Assembly: GCF_013044505.1 (NCBI RefSeq) | Contig: NZ_JABERD010000002.1 | Location: 97,867 to 161,866 of the forward strand | Length of the DNA: 64,000 bases | Reading direction: 5' to 3' | DNA from: Streptomyces sp. S3(2020) | GTDB taxonomy: Bacteria > Actinomycetota > Actinomycetes > Streptomycetales > Streptomycetaceae | Part shown: positions 33,528 through 42,918 of the stretch, piece by piece | How positions within the stretch are numbered: position 1 is the first letter of the stretch | Layout of the letters: every line of letters begins with the position of its first letter | The notes under the pieces: generated by a model | The model's input: only the letters and a program-made list of their open reading frames with translations | Database searches by the model: none | What the model was told of the DNA's origin: nothing | Translations under genes and position numbers: made by a program

Positions 33528-33562
33528 TTCCGCTCTACGGAATCAACAATCCGTAGAGCGAA
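33528..33562. promoter_or_regulatory. Double palindromic operator upstream of the DUF6986 gene
   Basis: TTCCG-CTCTA-CGGAA (33528-33542) is followed by an inverted near-copy (AATCCGTAGAGCGAA, 33548-33562). Together CGCTCTACGGA and TCCGTAGAGCG form a perfect 11-base inverted repeat with an 8-base spacer. The site begins 17 bases upstream of the start. The TTCCG-N5-CGGAA core is the kind of site bound by IclR-family proteins; the regulator is not in the window. Confidence 0.7.
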
Positions 33563-33700
33563 GTTATCCAGAAGCTTCCGACTGGTCAACACCCCGTCCA
33601 CAGCATGAGCCGCGGCGTTCATTCGGCATGCCAAGTACCTCCAGGCCCTCTTTCGCACACCGGTTCGCACCTTCATCCTGATCCGTCGGGAGGGGATTAC

Positions 33701-34594
33701 ATGACGGACACCACCAGAATGACGCGTCGGATGGGACTGAGAACGACCATGGCCGCCGCGCTCGCCCTGCCCCTGATGGCCACGATGCCCGCCTCCGCCG
33801 CCAGGCCGGCCGGCCGCCGGCTCGACGCCATGACGTTCAACCTGCGCTACGCGAGCACCTCCGAACCCAACAGCTGGGCCGCCCGCCGCCCGGTGATGCG
33901 CCGCCTGCTGCGCCGCGAGGCCCCCACCTTCATCGGCACTCAGGAAGGCCTCTACCAGCAACTGCTCGACATCCACACCGACCTCGGACCGCACTACGAC
34001 TGGATCGGCACCGGCCGTGAGGGCGGGAGCAACGACGAGTCCACGGCGATCTTCTACGACACGCGCCGCCTCGCTCCGCTGGAGCACGACACGTACTGGC
34101 TCTCCGACACCCCGAGGACCATCGGCTCGAACACCTGGGGTGCCTCGCTGCCACGGATCGTCACCTGGGTCCGGTTCCGCGACCGGGCCGCCGGCGGGCA
34201 GCAGTTCTACGTGCTCAACACCCACTTCGACCATGTGAGCCAGTACGCGCGCGAGCGGGCCGCACGGCTCATCACCGAGGGCATCGGCGCGTTCGACCGT
34301 TCCCTGCCGGTCGTGGTGACCGGCGACTTCAACGCGGCGGCCCACACCAACCAGGCCTACGGCATCCTGCTCGGGTCCGGGCTGGTCGACACCTGGGACG
34401 TGGCGGCCGAGCGCGGCAGGCTGTACGCCACGTTCCACGGCTACAAGCCGCTGGCACCCGACGGCGACCGCATCGACTGGATCCTGGCCACTCCGCGGGT
34501 CACCGTCCACCGGGCCAGGATCAACACGTTCACGTTGAACGGCCAGTTCCCGAGCGACCATCTGCCGGTTCAGGCGTCCCTGACCCTGGGATGA
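33701..34594 (+). CDS. Secreted endonuclease/exonuclease/phosphatase-fold hydrolase
   Basis: 297 residues from the ATG at 33701, with GGGAGGGG eight bases upstream. It has a signal peptide with a twin-arginine-like start (TRRMGLRTTMAAALALPLMA), so Tat export is possible. The EEP fold residues are present: MTFNLRY, IGTQEGL (metal Glu), LNTHFDHVS (catalytic His), VVVTGDFNA (Asp-Asn), and C-terminal FPSDHLPVQA (Asp-His). It most likely hydrolyses phosphodiesters outside the cell: nucleic acid, phospholipid or sphingomyelin-like substrates. Confidence 0.9.
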   Translation: MTDTTRMTRRMGLRTTMAAALALPLMATMPASAARPAGRRLDAMTFNLRYASTSEPNSWAARRPVMRRLLRREAPTFIGTQEGLYQQLLDIHTDLGPHYDWIGTGREGGSNDESTAIFYDTRRLAPLEHDTYWLSDTPRTIGSNTWGASLPRIVTWVRFRDRAAGGQQFYVLNTHFDHVSQYARERAARLITEGIGAFDRSLPVVVTGDFNAAAHTNQAYGILLGSGLVDTWDVAAERGRLYATFHGYKPLAPDGDRIDWILATPRVTVHRARINTFTLNGQFPSDHLPVQASLTLG

Positions 34595-34595
34595 G

Positions 34596-34641
34596 CCGAG
34601 GCCCCCGTGAACCGCTCGGGAAGCGGTCACGGGGGCCTCGG
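34596..34641. terminator. Bidirectional hairpin between the EEP hydrolase and etfA
   Basis: CCGAGGCCCCCGTGA plus CCGCT pairs with AGCGG plus TCACGGGGGCCTCGG (one bulge) around a 5-base loop, between two convergent genes; it probably serves both. Confidence 0.85.
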
Positions 34642-34656
34642 CACGTCCGGCTGTGA

Positions 34657-35619
<963 letters not shown>

Positions 35620-35692
35620 GGGAATGCTCTCCTGCGAATTGCGAAGTCTTCAGGGGCGGTAAGAGGGGTGAGCCTTGAGCGGGCCAGGACCC

Positions 35693-36478
35693 TTAGATGA
35701 ACTTCTGGCTCGCGAGGTACTCGGCGAGCTGCTTGCCGCCCTCACCCTCGTCCTTGACGATCGTGCCCGCGGTACGCGCCGGACGCTGTGCGGCGGAGTC
35801 GACCTTGGTCCAGGCGCCGTCCAGACCGACCTCTTCGGCCTCGATGTCGAGGTCGGACAGGTCCCAGGACTGAACCGGCTTCTTCTTGGCGGCCATGATG
35901 CCCTTGAAGGACGGGTAACGCGCCTCGCCCGACTGGTCGGTGACCGACACGACGGCCGGCAGCGAGGCCTCCAGCTGCTCGGAGGCGGCATCGCCGTCCC
36001 TGCGGCCCTTCACGACACCGTCCTCGACGGAGACCTCGGACAGCAGGGTGACCTGCGGGACGCCCAGACGCTCGGCGACCAGCGCCGGCACGATGCCCGC
36101 GGTGCCGTCCGTGGACGCCATGCCGGAGATCACCAGGTCGTAGCCGGCCTTCTCGATCGCCTTCGCCAGCACCAGCGAGGTACCGATCGCATCCGTGCCG
36201 TGCAGGTCGTCGTCCTCGACATGGATCGCCTTGTCGGCACCCATGGACAGCGCCTTGCGCAGCGCGTCCTTGGCGTCCTCGGGACCGACGGTCAGCACCG
36301 TGATCTCGGCGTCGTCGGCCTCGTCGGCGATCTGCAGGGCCTGCTCGACCGCGTACTCGTCCAGCTCGGAGAGCAGACCGTCCACGTCGTCCCGGTCGAC
36401 GGTCAGGTCATCGGCGAAGTGCCGGTCGCCAGTGGCGTCGGGCACGTACTTCACGGTGACAACGATCCTCAAGCTCAC
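35693..36478 (-). CDS. etfB: Electron transfer flavoprotein beta subunit
   Basis: 261 residues from a GTG with AGGAGAG upstream. It begins SLRIVVTVKYVPDATGDRHF and carries the ETF-beta signature around YDLVISGMASTDGTAGIVPALVAERLG and the AMP-binding region. It forms the heterodimer with EtfA. First gene of the operon; a palindrome at 36512-36533 sits in its promoter region, so transcription may answer to a fatty-acid or CoA-ester regulator encoded elsewhere. Confidence 0.96.
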   Translation of the reverse strand: MSLRIVVTVKYVPDATGDRHFADDLTVDRDDVDGLLSELDEYAVEQALQIADEADDAEITVLTVGPEDAKDALRKALSMGADKAIHVEDDDLHGTDAIGTSLVLAKAIEKAGYDLVISGMASTDGTAGIVPALVAERLGVPQVTLLSEVSVEDGVVKGRRDGDAASEQLEASLPAVVSVTDQSGEARYPSFKGIMAAKKKPVQSWDLSDLDIEAEEVGLDGAWTKVDSAAQRPARTAGTIVKDEGEGGKQLAEYLASQKFI

Positions 36479-36511
36479 GCCGGCTCTCCTACTGCTGCGT
36501 CGACATTTCTC

Positions 36512-36533
36512 TGCTGCCTACTTGCAGGCAGCA
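36512..36533. promoter_or_regulatory. Palindrome in the etfBA promoter region
   Basis: TGCTGCCT-ACTTGC-AGGCAGCA is a perfect 8-base-arm inverted repeat 33 bases upstream of the etfB start. It is too short and badly placed for a terminator of the upstream gene and is better read as an operator of unknown regulator. Confidence 0.45.
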
Positions 36534-36692
36534 TAGGCGCCCCAAGCGGCCGATCCCGATCGGGGCGACCCGCGCTCCGAACGAAATATTACTCGTCAGT
36601 ACACCCAGTTCGTTCCCGCTAAGCAAGCGCTTTGAACTGTGACCTTCGCAACGCAGCGTAATCGGAACTCGACCGCTCCGCAGAAGTGGGCG

Positions 36693-37202
36693 TCAGTCGC
36701 GCAGGCCGCCGAAGCGACCCTGGTGGTAGACGAGCGGACGGCCGGCCCCGGCCGGATCGCCGAGGAGCACCTCGGCCAGGACGATGCGATGGTCACCGGC
36801 GGGTACGCGCGCGGCGACCCGGCACACCAGCCAGGCCAGGACGCCGTCGAGGACGGGAACCCCTTCGGGGCCCTCACGCCAGGCGGTCGGCGCGCCGAAG
36901 CGGTCGGCGCCGCTGCGCGCGAAGGTGGCCGCCAGGTCCTGCTGGTGCTCGCCGAGTATGTGCACGCCGACATGGTCGGCCTCGGATATCGCCGGCCAGC
37001 TGGAGGCGCCGACCCCGATCCCGAAGGAGAGCAGCGGGGGCTCGACGGAGACCGAGGTCAGAGAGGTGGCGGTGAAGCCGACCGGACCCGCCTCGCCACC
37101 GGCGGTGATCACGGCGACCCCCGCCGCGTGCCGCCGGAAGACGGAGCGGAGGAGGTCGGCGGAAGCGAGTTCAGGGGTACGGAGTTCCGGCGAGGCCGTC
37201 AT
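36693..37202 (-). CDS. Flavin reductase family protein
   Basis: 169 residues from the ATG at 37202, preceded by AAGGA. The split-barrel flavin-binding fold is recognisable: VFRRHAAGVAVITAGG, GFTATSLTSVSVEPPLLSFGI (FMN contacts), and HVGVHILGEHQQDLAATFA. Such proteins supply reduced flavin to a monooxygenase or act as small flavoprotein reductases. No partner monooxygenase is adjacent; the etf operon is on the same strand but 214 bases away. Confidence 0.87.
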   Translation of the reverse strand: MTASPELRTPELASADLLRSVFRRHAAGVAVITAGGEAGPVGFTATSLTSVSVEPPLLSFGIGVGASSWPAISEADHVGVHILGEHQQDLAATFARSGADRFGAPTAWREGPEGVPVLDGVLAWLVCRVAARVPAGDHRIVLAEVLLGDPAGAGRPLVYHQGRFGGLRD

Positions 37203-37410
37203 GGAGTGGTCCTTCGGCAAGGAGGGGCGAGGGGGTCCGTGGCTGCTCAACAACCCGGACAGCGCGCGCTCGCCGTGCGGGCGAGGTCGACGTGGACCCG
37301 CCCGAAGAGAAGGAGTTCCGAAGGCATACGGTCAGGCTGACGATAGGTGGTGCGCACAGTCAAGTACGTTCCGGCATATGGGAGATGCCTCACCGTCCGC
37401 GTGAGCCGTG

Positions 37411-37824
37411 TCAAACCGCCTCCCCCAGGGCCGCGATGACGTCCGCCTTGCGCGGCTGCCCGGTGGCCCGCCGCACGACACGGCCGTCGGCGTCCAGGAC
37501 GAGCACGGTCGGCGTCTTGAGGATGTCGAGTTCGCGTACGAGGTCCAGATGGGCCTCGGCGTCGATCTCGATGTGGGCGACCCCGGGGACCATCTCGACG
37601 ACCTCGCCCAGGATCCGCTTGGTGGCGCGGCAGGGTGCGCAGAAGGCGCTGGAGAACTGGACGAGCGTGGCGCGCTCCCCCAACTCCCCGCCCAGCTCGG
37701 CCGCGCCGAGCCGCTTGCCGTCGTCACGCCCACGCACGCGTACCCTCCCGCTCCGCCGCTTGTGCAGCACTCCGTAGGCGCTCGCGGCGACGAGCACCAC
37801 CACACACACCACGACTCCGGCCAT
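37411..37824 (-). CDS. Membrane-anchored thioredoxin-like protein
   Basis: 137 residues from the ATG at 37824. A hydrophobic N-terminal helix (AGVVVCVVVLVAASAYGVL) anchors the protein, followed by a basic stretch and a thioredoxin domain with the redox motif CAPC in SSAFCAPCRATKR and the cis-proline segment KTPTVLVLD. Topology is probably domain-inside, given the basic residues after the helix, but this is not certain. It is divergent from DUF4395, whose proteins often accompany thioredoxin-like genes. A possible SigR-type promoter lies immediately upstream, which would make it a disulfide-stress gene. Confidence 0.85.
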   Translation of the reverse strand: MAGVVVCVVVLVAASAYGVLHKRRSGRVRVRGRDDGKRLGAAELGGELGERATLVQFSSAFCAPCRATKRILGEVVEMVPGVAHIEIDAEAHLDLVRELDILKTPTVLVLDADGRVVRRATGQPRKADVIAALGEAV

Positions 37825-37835
37825 TACTGGGCTCC

Positions 37836-37861
37836 AGCGTTCACGAGACTGCAAAGATTCC
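37836..37861 (-). promoter_or_regulatory. Possible SigR-type promoter of the thioredoxin gene
   Basis: On the minus strand GGAAT is followed after 18 bases by GCT, close to the SigR consensus GGAAT-N18-GTT with one -10 mismatch. Transcription would begin only a few bases before the ATG at 37824, fitting a nearly leaderless message. Confidence 0.35.
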
Positions 37862-37900
37862 CGGCGCCACGAACGGTTTTCCATGCGGAATGCTTGATTC

Positions 37901-38317
37901 ATGGACATCGACGTGAGGGGACCGCGCTTCGGGGCGGCCGTGACGACCCTAGTACTGGCGGTCGTACTGATCACCGGCAGTGTGTGGCTCCTGGCCTGGC
38001 AGACCCTGGCGTTCGCGCTGGGCGCGGCGGGCGGGGTGGCGCGTTCGCCGTACGGCTGGCTGTTCCGCACGGTCGTACGGCCGCGGCTCGGCCCGCCGAC
38101 GGAGTTCGAGGCGCCGGAGCCGCCGCGGTTCGCTCAGGCGGTCGGACTCGTCTTCGCCGCCGTGGGGCTCGTCGGCTACGGGCTCGGACCGGCGTGGCTG
38201 GGGCTCGCGGCGACCGGTGCGGCGCTCGCGGCCGCCTTTCTCAACTCCGCGTTCGGGTACTGCCTGGGCTGCGAGATGTACCTGCTCGTACGACGGGTAA
38301 CGGTGCGTACGCAGTAA
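37901..38317 (+). CDS. DUF4395 family membrane protein
   Basis: 138 residues with four hydrophobic helices. The conserved DUF4395 features are present: the start VRGPRFGAAVTTLVLA, then SPYGWLFRTVVRPRLGPP, and the C-terminal FGYCLGCEMYLLV with a CxxC pair at the membrane face. Members are found with thioredoxin-like and sulfurtransferase genes and may move electrons or sulfur across the membrane. It is divergent from the thioredoxin gene with 76 bases between the starts, supporting joint function. Confidence 0.88.
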   Translation: MDIDVRGPRFGAAVTTLVLAVVLITGSVWLLAWQTLAFALGAAGGVARSPYGWLFRTVVRPRLGPPTEFEAPEPPRFAQAVGLVFAAVGLVGYGLGPAWLGLAATGAALAAAFLNSAFGYCLGCEMYLLVRRVTVRTQ

Positions 38318-38506
38318 AGACGCCGTAAAAGCACGAGGTGGATCAAGCAGGCGACGTGACAAGGATCTCGCCGTTCGCGGGCACGAGGACTGGCCCCCGG
38401 TCCGTTCTTGGGGCACGATCTGCGAGATGCCGTAAACCTACGGCGCCGTAACTTTCCCGCCGGGAACCATCGTTCCCAGGCAGAGAAGGAAGGGTCCACC
38501 CCGTCC

Positions 38507-39235
38507 ATGGCAGAGCTTGTCTACCGACCCGCCGTCGGCCTCGCGCTCACGTTGTTCAAGGCGTGGGACCTCAAGATCGACTGCCAGGGGTCGGAGAACA
38601 TCCCGCGCTCGGGCGGCGCCGTGCTGGTGAGCAATCACATCAGCTACCTGGACTTCATCTTCGACGGACTGGCGGCGCTCCCGCAGAAACGACTCGTTCG
38701 CTTCATGGCGAAGGAGTCCGTCTTCCGGCACAAGATCTCCGGCCCGTTGATGCGCGGGATGAAGCACATCCCCGTGGACCGCAAGCAGGGTGAGACCGCC
38801 TACCAGCACGCGCTGGACTCGCTGCGTTCCGGCGAGATCGTCGGGGTCTTCCCGGAGGCCACGATCTCGCAGTCGTTCACGCTGAAGTCCTTCAAGTCCG
38901 GTGCCGCGCGCATGGCTCAGGAGGCGGGCGTCCCGCTGATCCCGATGGCGGTGTGGGGCACCCAGCGACTGTGGACCAAGGGTCACCCGCGCAACTTCAA
39001 GCGCAGCCACATCCCGATCACGATCCGGGTCGGCGAGGCGATCGAGGCGTCCAAGGACAAGTACGCGGGCGCGATCACCCGTCAGCTGCGCGAGAGCGTC
39101 CAGCAGATGCTGGAGGCCGCGCAGCGCGCGTACCCGGTCCGCCCGAAGGACGCGAACGACACGTGGTGGATGCCGGCGCATCTCGGTGGGACCGCGCCGA
39201 CTCCGGAGGAAGTCAAGGCGGCGGAGGCTCGCTGA
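38507..39235 (+). CDS. 1-acyl-sn-glycerol-3-phosphate acyltransferase
   Basis: 242 residues from the ATG at 38507; an AGAAGGAAGGG stretch lies upstream. The PlsC family boxes are ordered as expected: NHISYLD (NHX4D, acyl transfer), MRGMKHIPVDRKQG (second block), GVFPEATIS (FPEG-like) and a VPLIPMAVWG block. It adds the second acyl chain to lysophosphatidic acid in membrane lipid synthesis, or acylates a related lipid. The FPE-A variation is common in actinomycete paralogues. Monocistronic by position. Confidence 0.93.
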   Translation: MAELVYRPAVGLALTLFKAWDLKIDCQGSENIPRSGGAVLVSNHISYLDFIFDGLAALPQKRLVRFMAKESVFRHKISGPLMRGMKHIPVDRKQGETAYQHALDSLRSGEIVGVFPEATISQSFTLKSFKSGAARMAQEAGVPLIPMAVWGTQRLWTKGHPRNFKRSHIPITIRVGEAIEASKDKYAGAITRQLRESVQQMLEAAQRAYPVRPKDANDTWWMPAHLGGTAPTPEEVKAAEAR

Positions 39236-39366
39236 GAGGTCGGCGGAAGAGGTCGTTGCGAGGCCGCGGGCCGGTGGGGGCTGGTCGCGCGGTTCCCGGC
39301 GCCCCTGGATAGTGTGCTGGGCGTGACCGGACGCCAGGTGTCCGGGGTGCGCTACGGGGGCTGGAC

Positions 39367-40389
39367 ATGCGGCGTTGGGTCAAAGTGTCGATCACGGCCG
39401 CGGTCGTGCTGGGCATGGGCGGCTGGATCGCCACCCCGTACGTCAACGACTGGTGGCTGTTGCGTACCGCCTGCGACGGGTCGCTGCCCGTGGACGCGGT
39501 GCGTGAACTCGGGCGCAACGGCTCGCACTTCAAGGACGCGACGAGCGCCTCCCACCCGGAGCTGGGCGACTACGGCTGCTCCCTCGACTTCGAGGGCGAC
39601 GAACTGCGCGGCGACCGGCTGCTGTTGATGGAGGCGTACACCCGGCGGGACGATCTGGACCGCGAGCTGATGGTGGTCTTCCCCGAGACGGGCTTCGACA
39701 CCATGGCGCCGATGCCCAGGGGAATGCCCGGCTTCATCGACAAGTTCGGCGACCTCCAGCTCCTGGTGCCCTGTCCGGCCCTCGACAAGGACGACGAGGG
39801 CCGCCGTCCCAAGCTGTTGGTGCGTACCCGGTTGGGCCGGGACACCCTGTGGGGTACGCCCGCCGCCTATGAGACGGCCGTAGCCCTCACCAACTCCGCG
39901 TCCGAACGGCTGGGTTGTGGCGCCGAGCCGCTGAGGGCACCCGGGGGCGAGGCCGCGCCGGTGGATCCGGAGAAGGATCCGAGGACGGTGTCCCTCGGCA
40001 GGTCCGCGGACACCGTCTGCGGCTGGGCCGTCGAGTCCGGATTGCTCGAAGCGTCCAAGTGGCAGGTCGCGACACTGATGAACGACGCCGGTCCTGTGGG
40101 ACGTTGCGACCTGTACGCGCGGGACGCCGACTCCGGTGAAATGGAGCCCCGGTTGCGGTTCGCCGCCTGGTACGGCGACTGGAGCAGCCGTCTGATCGCC
40201 GAGGAGGGCCGACTGCCCGCGGCCCGTACGGCGACGGCCCGTTGTGACGGCGAGGCGGCCAACTTCGCGCTCAGTGACGACAAGGACATCCCCGGCGTCG
40301 TTGAGGCCGAGAAGCGGAAGCTGCTCACGGCCTTCGCCCGCGAGCAGGTACGGCAGCGGGGGTGCACGGATCTGGAGCTCGGCGGCTGA
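39367..40389 (+). CDS. Membrane-anchored extracytoplasmic protein, unknown
   Basis: 340 residues. A short cytoplasmic start (MRRWVKV) and one hydrophobic helix (SITAAVVLGMGGWIATPYV) anchor a large outside domain made of two similar halves, each with a cysteine after LLRTACDG or ADTVCGWAV and a second Cys later (YGCSLDF, VGRCDLY). The internal similarity and paired cysteines suggest two small disulfide-stabilised domains. The pattern is common among Streptomyces proteins of unknown function. Convergent with the next gene, 6 bases between stops. Confidence 0.75.
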   Translation: MRRWVKVSITAAVVLGMGGWIATPYVNDWWLLRTACDGSLPVDAVRELGRNGSHFKDATSASHPELGDYGCSLDFEGDELRGDRLLLMEAYTRRDDLDRELMVVFPETGFDTMAPMPRGMPGFIDKFGDLQLLVPCPALDKDDEGRRPKLLVRTRLGRDTLWGTPAAYETAVALTNSASERLGCGAEPLRAPGGEAAPVDPEKDPRTVSLGRSADTVCGWAVESGLLEASKWQVATLMNDAGPVGRCDLYARDADSGEMEPRLRFAAWYGDWSSRLIAEEGRLPAARTATARCDGEAANFALSDDKDIPGVVEAEKRKLLTAFAREQVRQRGCTDLELGG

Positions 40390-40395
40390 GTCCGC

Positions 40396-41589
40396 TCAGA
40401 ACCTCATCCACAGCGCCCTGACGTACCGGTCGTCGATCAACTGCCGCAGGTCGGACGCGCGTTCCCGCGGTACGTTCCGCGCCTCGGCCCAGGCGTCCAG
40501 CACGGTGAACAGCTGGTGCCGCCCGTCCATCAGGTCCCCGGCGATCGGCCCGGACACCTGCCGCTCGGCGATGTCCCCCACCGGCGGACGGCTGCCCACC
40601 TGCCGCGCGGCCGCCCGGTAGGCGCCGCGCGTGTGCTGCCGTACGGCTTTGTCGAAGGCCGCGAGGTCGGGGACGGTGCCCTCCCTGGCGTAGCGCGCCC
40701 GGAGGTTCATCAGTGCGCCGACGCGGTCGGTGAGGTGTTCCAGGTCGATGTCGACCCAGGTCTCGGTGGACCCGGGTGTCCCGTCCTTGTCCGGCTCCGG
40801 GTGGTGGTCGGGGTCCGTGCCCGCCCGGGTGAGGCGTTCGAGGTAGTACGCGAGGTACGCGCGCTGGGCGTCGTAGAGGATCGCGAACGCCTCGGGGTCC
40901 TTGGCCAGTTCGGCCGTCAGGGCTTCCGGGTCCGCGCGCACGGGCGAGTACGGCTGGACGTGCTCGAAGTCGGCGTGCGCCTCACCGGGGGCGAGGAAGC
41001 GGCCGTACGTCGTCCAGCCGGTGTCGTCCGGCGCGGCCGACGTGGCGTCTACGGCGGGGGTGTAGGCCTCGTCGTCGGGGCTCAGATAGCGGTTCGCGTC
41101 CACGACGTACTCGGCGAGCAGACGGGCCAGGCCGGGCGCCATGCCGACGGGCACGTCCTTGTCGTCGAAGGCGGCCACGACCGCGTAGGCACTGCGGGCC
41201 TGGGCGAGGGTGTGGGGCTTGCCGTCGGCCGGGGCACGGGTGGCCGCCTCGACGACCTGGCCGAGCACCTTGCCGCCGTCCCCGCACGGGTTCTCGTGCA
41301 CCAGGAGGTCGCGTACGGCGCCGAACAGGGTCAGTTCGTCGCCCGGGTCGAGGGCGCGGGTGGCGGCCGCCGGGTCCTTCGCGAGCGCGCGGGTCGACGC
41401 GGGTATCTCCTGGCACGGGGGGTCGCCCTCGGAGTCCGCGAGGACGACCGGCACGACCGTGGCCGTCGCCAGCACCGCCAGTGCCACGGCCAAGGTGAGC
41501 GGCCAGTGCCTCCTCAGCCGGGCCAGAGGCCGCACCGGCTGCTCCGCGTCCACGCTCGTGCCGTCGTCCACCGCTCCCCCATCACGCAT
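40396..41589 (-). CDS. Single-pass membrane protein, unknown
   Basis: 397 residues. A hydrophilic N-terminus is followed by one membrane helix (WPLTLAVALAVLATATVVPVVLA, near 29-51) and an extracytoplasmic, mostly helical domain with two cysteines (DPPCQEIP, ENPCGDGG). The external part is rich in charged residues (HADFEHVQPYSPVRADPEAL). No family recognised. The gene on the same strand upstream is the B3/B4-domain protein, 26 bases away, so they may share a transcript. Confidence 0.7.
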   Translation of the reverse strand: MRDGGAVDDGTSVDAEQPVRPLARLRRHWPLTLAVALAVLATATVVPVVLADSEGDPPCQEIPASTRALAKDPAAATRALDPGDELTLFGAVRDLLVHENPCGDGGKVLGQVVEAATRAPADGKPHTLAQARSAYAVVAAFDDKDVPVGMAPGLARLLAEYVVDANRYLSPDDEAYTPAVDATSAAPDDTGWTTYGRFLAPGEAHADFEHVQPYSPVRADPEALTAELAKDPEAFAILYDAQRAYLAYYLERLTRAGTDPDHHPEPDKDGTPGSTETWVDIDLEHLTDRVGALMNLRARYAREGTVPDLAAFDKAVRQHTRGAYRAAARQVGSRPPVGDIAERQVSGPIAGDLMDGRHQLFTVLDAWAEARNVPRERASDLRQLIDDRYVRALWMRF

Positions 41590-41615
41590 GCCGGGAGGTT
41601 AACGACTGCGACGGA

Positions 41616-42320
41616 TCAGCCGCGCACCGGGTCGGCCCCGTGCACCTCGATACGCGCCCCGGGGCTGAACTTCTCCAGCAGTTCGGCGAGTTCGGCGGCC
41701 GCCGCCTCGACGTCGGGGACCGGCATCGGTGCGAGGCTCTCCAGGAGGAAGATGCCGGAGACGGTCTCCTCGGTGAGCCGGGTGCGCGGGCCCTGGCGCC
41801 AGTTCCAGCGGCGGCAGGTCACGCCCCGCTCGTCGCGCCAGACCACCTCTCCGGCGTCGGGGTGCTCGACGGCCTCCTCGCCTCCGGCCACCGTCACGAA
41901 GTCCTCGTCGCCGGTGGCCCGTACGAGGCGCATGCCGCCCTCGATGCGGTCGATGTCCTCGCCGCCGACCGGGATGAGACGGGCGACGCTGATGGCGTTG
42001 TAGAGGTCGACGAGCAGGTTGATCCGGGGCAGTCCGCCGTCCGCGAGCGCCCTTCTGGCCAGCGCCTCCGCCGAGTTGCGGGTGCGCGACGGCTTCGACC
42101 CGAACGCCGTGTAGACCTCGCGCCAGGCGGCCATGTGCGGGTCCTCGTGCGGGGCCCGCCCGTCCAGACGTGCGGCGAGTCGGTGGGCGGCTTCGTCGAG
42201 GAGCGCCGAACTCGCTTCGGTGCTCGGTCCGTTGACGAGGCCGTGTGCCTCGACGGCGACATGCGTGAAGCCGGGCGCGAGCGCGCGCACCTCGTCGGAC
42301 ACGGCCAGGGAGAAGGTCAT
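41616..42320 (-). CDS. B3/B4 domain-containing protein
   Basis: 234 residues from the ATG at 42320, preceded by GGAG-like AGGCAC. It matches the B3/B4 module of phenylalanyl-tRNA synthetase beta subunits found as a stand-alone protein: AWREVYTAFGSKPSRTRNSAEALARRAL, then PRINLLVDLYNAISVARLIPVGGEDIDRI and a GEVVWRDERGVTCRRWNWRQG strand. Stand-alone members are thought to bind tRNA or aminoacyl-tRNA and may edit mischarged tRNA. It starts 8 bases after the transglutaminase-like gene stop on the same strand and so is likely co-transcribed with it. Confidence 0.85.
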   Translation of the reverse strand: MTFSLAVSDEVRALAPGFTHVAVEAHGLVNGPSTEASSALLDEAAHRLAARLDGRAPHEDPHMAAWREVYTAFGSKPSRTRNSAEALARRALADGGLPRINLLVDLYNAISVARLIPVGGEDIDRIEGGMRLVRATGDEDFVTVAGGEEAVEHPDAGEVVWRDERGVTCRRWNWRQGPRTRLTEETVSGIFLLESLAPMPVPDVEAAAAELAELLEKFSPGARIEVHGADPVRG

Positions 42321-42328
42321 CGAGTGCC

Positions 42329-42901
42329 TCAGAGTGCGGGAGGGAGCGTCTTCCACAGGTACGGCCGGTCGGGGGCGGCCCGCAGGACACTCAACACGGT
42401 CGGATGCGGTTCAGCGTACAGCACCGGATAGTCCATCTGATTGGACTCCGGATCGCACACGAAAGCCAGCCGTTCGCCGTCGAGGGAGAACTGGGCGTCC
42501 ACACCCGGCTTGTTGCCCCGTGGATCCTGTCGATGCCAGGCCCCGTTGAACCGCACGGCGACCAGTCCGTGCACCACGTCGAACCTCTGGTAGCACAGGG
42601 CCGTCGGGATGTCCTCGGCGCGCAGCAGCGCGGCCAGCGCGTGCGCCTTGGCGTAGCAGATGCCGGTGCCCTGCTCCAGGACGTCGGAGGCCCGCCAGGT
42701 GACGCGCGGGTCGCCCGAGTCCTGGGAGTGGGGGATGGTGTCGCGCACGAACTCGAAGGCCAGCCGCGCATAGCCATACGAGTCCTCGGCCTGCGCGGCG
42801 AGGTGGGCCGCGGTGTCCCGTACGCGTGGATGGTGATGGTCGATGGCCTCGTCCGCGGCCAAATATGCGGACAGATCAGTGGTGTTCTGGATCAGCTCCA
42901 T
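42329..42901 (-). CDS. Transglutaminase-like cysteine protease-fold protein
   Basis: 190 residues from the ATG at 42901. The papain-like triad is in place: Cys in GTGICYAKAHALAALLRAE, His in DVVHGLVAVRFNG and Asp in WHRQDPRGNK. The protein is cytoplasmic and short, as in the bacterial transglutaminase-like family that may act as proteases or amidases. It lies directly upstream of the B3/B4 gene (8-base gap). A long inverted repeat (42919-42960) sits just upstream of its start. Confidence 0.85.
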   Translation of the reverse strand: MELIQNTTDLSAYLAADEAIDHHHPRVRDTAAHLAAQAEDSYGYARLAFEFVRDTIPHSQDSGDPRVTWRASDVLEQGTGICYAKAHALAALLRAEDIPTALCYQRFDVVHGLVAVRFNGAWHRQDPRGNKPGVDAQFSLDGERLAFVCDPESNQMDYPVLYAEPHPTVLSVLRAAPDRPYLWKTLPPAL

Positions 42902-42918
42902 GACCGCAGAGCATAGGA

